DNA from: an uncultured Actinomycetes bacterium
GTDB lineage: Bacteria > Actinomycetota > Actinomycetes > S36-B12
Assembly (NCBI GenBank): GCA_903848435.1
Contig: CAINGG010000025.1
Span: 1 to 8,571 of the forward strand
Length of the DNA stretch: 8,571 nt
Direction: 5' to 3'
A program made the translations under genes and the position numbers. Below, in pieces: positions 5,252 to 8,571 of this stretch. Every line of letters begins with the position of its first letter. Positions within the stretch are counted from its first letter, which is position 1. The notes beneath the pieces were generated by a model. It was given only the letters and a program-made list of their open reading frames with translations. It searched no databases and was not told the DNA's origin.

Positions 5252-7191
5252 GCACTGCCACGATCTACAAGGTCGAGGTGCCGCAGCCCAAGCAGCATGG
5301 CAAGCCCGGCGGCATCATGCGCCATCTCAACTTCTTTACCGGCCTGATCGGCGGCGTGGTCCTCGCAGCTGTCTTCGGCTTCTTGATGAACATCCAGTTC
5401 CCCGCTGGCGCCCAAACCGCCAACTTCGCCAACGCTGCGGCTGGCCCCACCTTCTGGGCCATGATGGTCGGGTGGGTGGTCGGCTTCATGGCCGGCATGG
5501 GTGCGTTTGTCGGACCGATCCGGTGGCTGCTGGGCCGTGACCTGACGCACGACGACGCGGAGTTCATGGCGGGCAAGGGGCAGGGCAAGTTCCGCTACTG
5601 GCGCTTCACCACCGACCACAAGGTGGTCGGCATCCAATACCTCATCGTCGCCATGATCATCCTCGGCTTCGGCGGACTTCTCGCAATGCTGATCCGCACA
5701 GAACTCGGCTTCACCTGGATGGAAGTCTTCAACCCGGACTTCTACAACTCCCTGGTGGGCACCCACGGTATCGCCATGGTCATCGCGATGATCGTCATCG
5801 TCTCCGGCCCCGTGGGGAACTTCATCGTCCCGCTCATGTGCGGCGCCCGTGACATGGCCTTCCCGCGTCTCAACGCACTCAGTATCTGGTTGTTGGTCTG
5901 CGCCGTTCCTCCGCTGATCTTGTCGCTGCTCGTGGGCGGCATTCGCGACGGCTGGAGCGTCTACCAGCCACTCAATGCGCAGGCCGGTCCCGGCATGATC
6001 GGCTACCAGACCACGATCATCGTGTTCGCCGTCTCCACGGCCCTGGCAAGCGTCAACATCATGACCACCGTCCTGACCATGCGGGCTAAGGGCATGACAT
6101 GGACGCGTACGCCGATCCTCATCTACGGCGCCTTCGCCGCGGCAGCAATGGGCCTCTACGCATTCCCCTTCTACATGTACTCCCAGATCCTTTCCATGAC
6201 CGATCGGCTCATCAACACGTCGTTCTTCGATCCCATCGAGGGAGGCAGTGTCTGGCTCTACGAAAACCTCTTCTGGTTGCTGGGCCATCCCGAGGTCTAC
6301 GTGATCCTCATTCCGAGCATGGCCGTGATGATGGAGCTGGTCCCCGTCTTCATGCGCAAGCCCCTGTTCAGTTACTACATGGCGATCGCCGGCATCGTGG
6401 GCGTCGTGGGCCTCAGCGGCCTCGTCTGGGCTCACCACATGTACATGACCGGATGGGCCCCGCAGGCCAACTACCCCTTCATGCTCTCGACCGAGATGAT
6501 CTCGATCCCCGTCGGCTTCCTCGTCCTCGTGGTCATCGGCACGATGTGGCGCGGCACCTTCTGGAGCCGACTGCCGATGATGGCGGTCTTCGCCGTGATC
6601 TTCAACAAGATGATCGGCGGCGTCACGGGCGTCTACCTCTCCGATGTGCCAGCCGACCAGTACTTCCACGGCAACATGTTCGTGACGGCGCACTTCCACT
6701 ACATGCTCATGGGCGCCGGCCTCTTCGGAGCGATGGGCGGCATCGCCTACTACTTCCCCAAGATGACCGGACGCTACCTCGACGAGCGCACGGGCTCCAT
6801 CGGCTTCTGGACCGCCTTCGCGGGCTTCCAGATCACCTTCCTGTCGATGTTCGTCGCGGGCCTGCAGGGCCAGCCTCGCCGCGTGCTGCAGTTCGACAGC
6901 ATGTTCAACATCTCCAACTGGATCTCCACGATCGGTGCCTACACGATCGGTATCGGCATGCTTATCTTCCTCGCCGCGATCATCTCGTCCTGGCGCAGCG
7001 GACAGGTCGCCCCATCCAACCCGTGGCAGGCGCAGACGCTCGATTGGCAGACCGCCACTCCGGTGCCGCTCGACAACTTCCCCGTGCTCCCCGTTGTCAC
7101 CAAGCTTCCCTACGACTACGGCGTGCCTGACCCCCTTGATCCCAAGACACTCGAGAAGCAGTACGACGAGAAGGTGGGTGCGCCGACATGA
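5248..7191 (+). CDS. ctaD: Heme-copper oxidase subunit I (A-family-like, lacking K-channel residues)
   Basis: A 647-residue catalytic subunit that reduces O2 to water at a heme/CuB centre; normal length is about 530-560. All metal ligands are visible: H173 and H484 (low-spin heme), H482 (high-spin heme), H347, H396 and H397 (CuB), plus Y351 and E349 of GHPEVY and the propionate arginines R544-R545. D-channel positions D202, N191 and N209 are kept, and N270 probably matches the inner Asn. Spacing from HH to the HFH motif and to RR equals Paracoccus exactly, and a gap-free alignment there puts M362, V422 and L425 at S291, T351 and K354: the K-channel is gone. H474 is kept but the Mg-site Asp is G475. 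Residues 1-115 form an extension with two extra membrane segments (30-50, 68-95) before the usual first helix (TTDHK at 121-125). The tail (590-647) is soluble. Start ATG 5248 overlaps the subunit II stop, with a G-run (5234-5239) as a weak ribosome site. Confidence 0.96.
   Translation: MSTATIYKVEVPQPKQHGKPGGIMRHLNFFTGLIGGVVLAAVFGFLMNIQFPAGAQTANFANAAAGPTFWAMMVGWVVGFMAGMGAFVGPIRWLLGRDLTHDDAEFMAGKGQGKFRYWRFTTDHKVVGIQYLIVAMIILGFGGLLAMLIRTELGFTWMEVFNPDFYNSLVGTHGIAMVIAMIVIVSGPVGNFIVPLMCGARDMAFPRLNALSIWLLVCAVPPLILSLLVGGIRDGWSVYQPLNAQAGPGMIGYQTTIIVFAVSTALASVNIMTTVLTMRAKGMTWTRTPILIYGAFAAAAMGLYAFPFYMYSQILSMTDRLINTSFFDPIEGGSVWLYENLFWLLGHPEVYVILIPSMAVMMELVPVFMRKPLFSYYMAIAGIVGVVGLSGLVWAHHMYMTGWAPQANYPFMLSTEMISIPVGFLVLVVIGTMWRGTFWSRLPMMAVFAVIFNKMIGGVTGVYLSDVPADQYFHGNMFVTAHFHYMLMGAGLFGAMGGIAYYFPKMTGRYLDERTGSIGFWTAFAGFQITFLSMFVAGLQGQPRRVLQFDSMFNISNWISTIGAYTIGIGMLIFLAAIISSWRSGQVAPSNPWQAQTLDWQTATPVPLDNFPVLPVVTKLPYDYGVPDPLDPKTLEKQYDEKVGAPT
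7171..7178 (+). promoter_or_regulatory. Ribosome binding site for the subunit III-like gene
   Basis: AAGGTGGG lies nine bases before the ATG at 7188, inside the end of subunit I. It is the best Shine-Dalgarno match in the oxidase operon and supports the ATGA-overlapping start. Confidence 0.5.
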
Positions 7192-7937
7192 GCAGCCCCG
7201 CGCTCTCGCCGACCACAGGCGAACCCGTTGCGGTCGTCGGTCGACGCAACCGCCTCGGTCTGATCTTCCTGATCGTCGCCGACTTCTCCGGCACGATGGC
7301 GCTGATCATCAGCTACACATACCTCTGGTCGCTCAACGTCAACAACGGCTGGGCACCCAATGAGCAGACCTTCGGCAACAACGACCTGCTCAAGAGTCGC
7401 TCGCCGCTGCCCTGGGCCGCCGACTGGCCCTTCTGGGCGATCCTGGCCCTGACCGTCGTGGCCACCGTCATCCTGTGGGTGGGCGTGCGATCGCTGCGCT
7501 CCGGGCACCGCGGCGTCCTTGTCGGCGCGGCCGGCATCTCCACCCTGATCATCATTGGCACGCTGGTGCTGCAGTTCTGGCAGATGGCCACGTTCCCGTT
7601 CGGCCCGGGCAACGGGTCCTACGCGTCCGCGGTCTTCCTGCTCACCGCATCCGTTTTTGCGCACCTGCTCCTCGCGGCGTTCCTGGTCCTGGCGATCACC
7701 AACCGCACGCGTGCCGGGCTCATATCGTCCGCCAACCCCTTCCAGGCCAAGCTCGTCGGCTACTGGATGATCTGGGTGTGCGCGAGCATCCTGCTGGGCT
7801 GCCTGTGCACCACCTTCCTCAAGGCCAGCCCCAACACCACGCCGGCCAACTTCGGAAACTTCTCGCTCTTCAACCCCGACGCGCCAACACCGACGCCCAG
7901 CCCGTCGGCATCACCCTCGACCTCTCCGTCGCCGTGA
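7188..7937 (+). CDS. ctaE: Heme-copper oxidase subunit III-like protein
   Basis: A 249-residue integral membrane protein with five hydrophobic segments (about 23-47, 82-100, 110-131, 147-170, 188-211), a number seen in shorter CyoC/CoxC-type subunits. The first helix (LGLIFLIVADFSGTMALIISY, 23-43) follows the subunit III pattern in which a Gly-rich helix carries an acidic residue before an aromatic/Tyr end; here the usual Glu is Asp32. The classical HGLHV-type motif is not seen; the equivalent region reads TASVFAHLLLAA (153-164). The assignment therefore rests on this helix, the overall topology and its position directly after subunit I. The protein ends in a low-complexity Pro/Thr/Ser tail (about 230-249) that would be exposed. 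Subunit III does no chemistry itself but stabilises subunit I and proton uptake. It overlaps subunit I by ATGA (7188-7191) and the next gene by GTGA (7934-7937). Confidence 0.8.
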   Translation: MSSPALSPTTGEPVAVVGRRNRLGLIFLIVADFSGTMALIISYTYLWSLNVNNGWAPNEQTFGNNDLLKSRSPLPWAADWPFWAILALTVVATVILWVGVRSLRSGHRGVLVGAAGISTLIIIGTLVLQFWQMATFPFGPGNGSYASAVFLLTASVFAHLLLAAFLVLAITNRTRAGLISSANPFQAKLVGYWMIWVCASILLGCLCTTFLKASPNTTPANFGNFSLFNPDAPTPTPSPSASPSTSPSP

Positions 7938-8571
7938 GCGCGACCCCGACCGCGCTCCGAGGCGGCCGGGTCGCCGCGGGACTCCTGGTCGGCGTGCCGC
8001 TTCTCCTGCTCATCCTGGCGACGCTTGGCGCCCTCGCGGAAGAGACAGTCGAGGGACTGCCGGTCGTGCCGTGGCAGACGCTGTGGGCACTGCCGCTGGA
8101 TCGGTGGATTCGCGATATCGCAGCGGCGATGACGCTCGGCTTCATCGTCGTCGGGGGGCTCCTTCTCCCGCGCCGCGATCCGCGACTACTCAAGGCAGCC
8201 TCGCTGTCGGCGATCGTGTGGCTGGCCGCACTCGCCGCGCAGGTGGTCTTGACGGTGTCTGAGTTGCTAGGCCGCCCGTGGGCCGACTCGATCGATCCGG
8301 TCGTCGTCCAGTCGCTCATCACGCAGACGCAGCTCGGACAGTTGCTTGTCGCGCAGATCGTGCTGGTCGGATTGATCTGCGTCCTCGGCTGGGCGGTGCT
8401 CAACCGGGTGACCGGCTACATCGTGCTCGGCCTGGCCATCGGTGCCGCGGTGCTGCCTGCGCTGACCGGGCACTCCGGGTTGCACGCAGGCCACACGGCG
8501 GCCTCGATCTCGCTTTCCATTCACCTCGTGTCCGTCGGCGTCTGGGTGGGCGGCCTCGTCGCCGTCTGCGC
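7934..8571 (+). CDS. copD: CopD-family copper transport/resistance membrane protein, 3'-truncated by window edge
   Basis: The frame opened by the GTG that overlaps the subunit III-like stop (GTGA) runs uninterrupted to the last base, giving 212 complete codons. The product has about six hydrophobic segments (13-35, 62-78, 88-112, 133-156, 159-180, 192-212). Near the edge lies the CopD signature region: GHSGLHAGH (179-187, with H180, H184 and H187), then H197 and WVGGL (204-208), typical of inner-membrane copper proteins. In many actinobacteria this domain is fused to a C-terminal CtaG domain in a protein of roughly 600 or more residues; whether that is so here cannot be seen. Its place at the end of the oxidase operon suggests copper supply to CuA or CuB. 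No purine-rich ribosome site precedes the GTG (the preceding stretch encodes the Pro/Ser tail), so translation probably depends on coupling to the upstream gene. Family assignment is good; exact function is inferred. Confidence 0.82.
   Translation, partial: MSATPTALRGGRVAAGLLVGVPLLLLILATLGALAEETVEGLPVVPWQTLWALPLDRWIRDIAAAMTLGFIVVGGLLLPRRDPRLLKAASLSAIVWLAALAAQVVLTVSELLGRPWADSIDPVVVQSLITQTQLGQLLVAQIVLVGLICVLGWAVLNRVTGYIVLGLAIGAAVLPALTGHSGLHAGHTAASISLSIHLVSVGVWVGGLVAVC

Noticed and set aside
5167..6699. Long antisense open frame (510 codons) across subunit I
   Set aside because: Its translation is a His/Asp/Glu/Arg-rich composition with no domain, as expected from the complement of a high-GC gene; the plus strand encodes a certain oxidase subunit.

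Overview
The window is a high-GC (strong G/C bias at third codon positions), gene-dense stretch typical of an actinobacterium. Supporting signs are a DUF3151 gene (a family known mainly from Actinobacteria), CtaG and CopD family copper proteins, GTG starts and almost no intergenic DNA. I cannot name the lineage. Eight protein genes and one 3'-truncated gene are supported. No RNA genes, insertion sequences, CRISPR arrays or prophage genes are visible.

Layout. (1) 1-726: C-terminal four-fifths of a class I fructose-bisphosphate aldolase. (2) 774-1190: a DUF3151 protein. (3) 1192-2184: an FAD-dependent, renalase/amine-oxidase-like oxidoreductase, one base after DUF3151. (4) On the minus strand, 2756-2181 and 3601-2753: a TlpA/ResA-like thioredoxin lipoprotein and the CtaG-type oxidase assembly protein, overlapping by ATGA and transcribed ctaG first. 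(5) 3602-3692: the only real regulatory gap, with a cluster of GCCGGT half-sites between two divergent promoter candidates. (6) 3693-8571 on the plus strand: a five-gene operon with overlapping stop and start codons: membrane-anchored cupredoxin, oxidase subunit II, oxidase subunit I, a subunit III-like protein, and a CopD-family copper protein cut by the window edge.

Together, genes 4-6 form a heme-copper oxidase locus with its own biogenesis kit. CtaG and CopD would handle copper for CuB and CuA. The TlpA-like thioredoxin could keep the paired cysteines of the copper subunits reduced. Subunits I-III are the enzyme. The extra cupredoxin may be an electron donor, a copper chaperone or an added subunit.

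The most unusual signal is in the oxidase itself. Subunit I keeps all six metal-ligand histidines, the Glu/Tyr of GHPEVY and the D-channel entry. A gap-free alignment from memory to the Paracoccus aa3 enzyme, however, shows the K-channel residues replaced (S291 to Met, T351 to Val, K354 to Leu), with the subunit II entry Glu also replaced by Val. Subunit I also has an extra N-terminal region with two membrane helices and lacks the Mg-site Asp. The upstream cupredoxin carries a C-x3-C pair like a CuA site but lacks the CuA histidine. The locus looks like a divergent A-family oxidase rather than the textbook actinobacterial aa3 enzyme.
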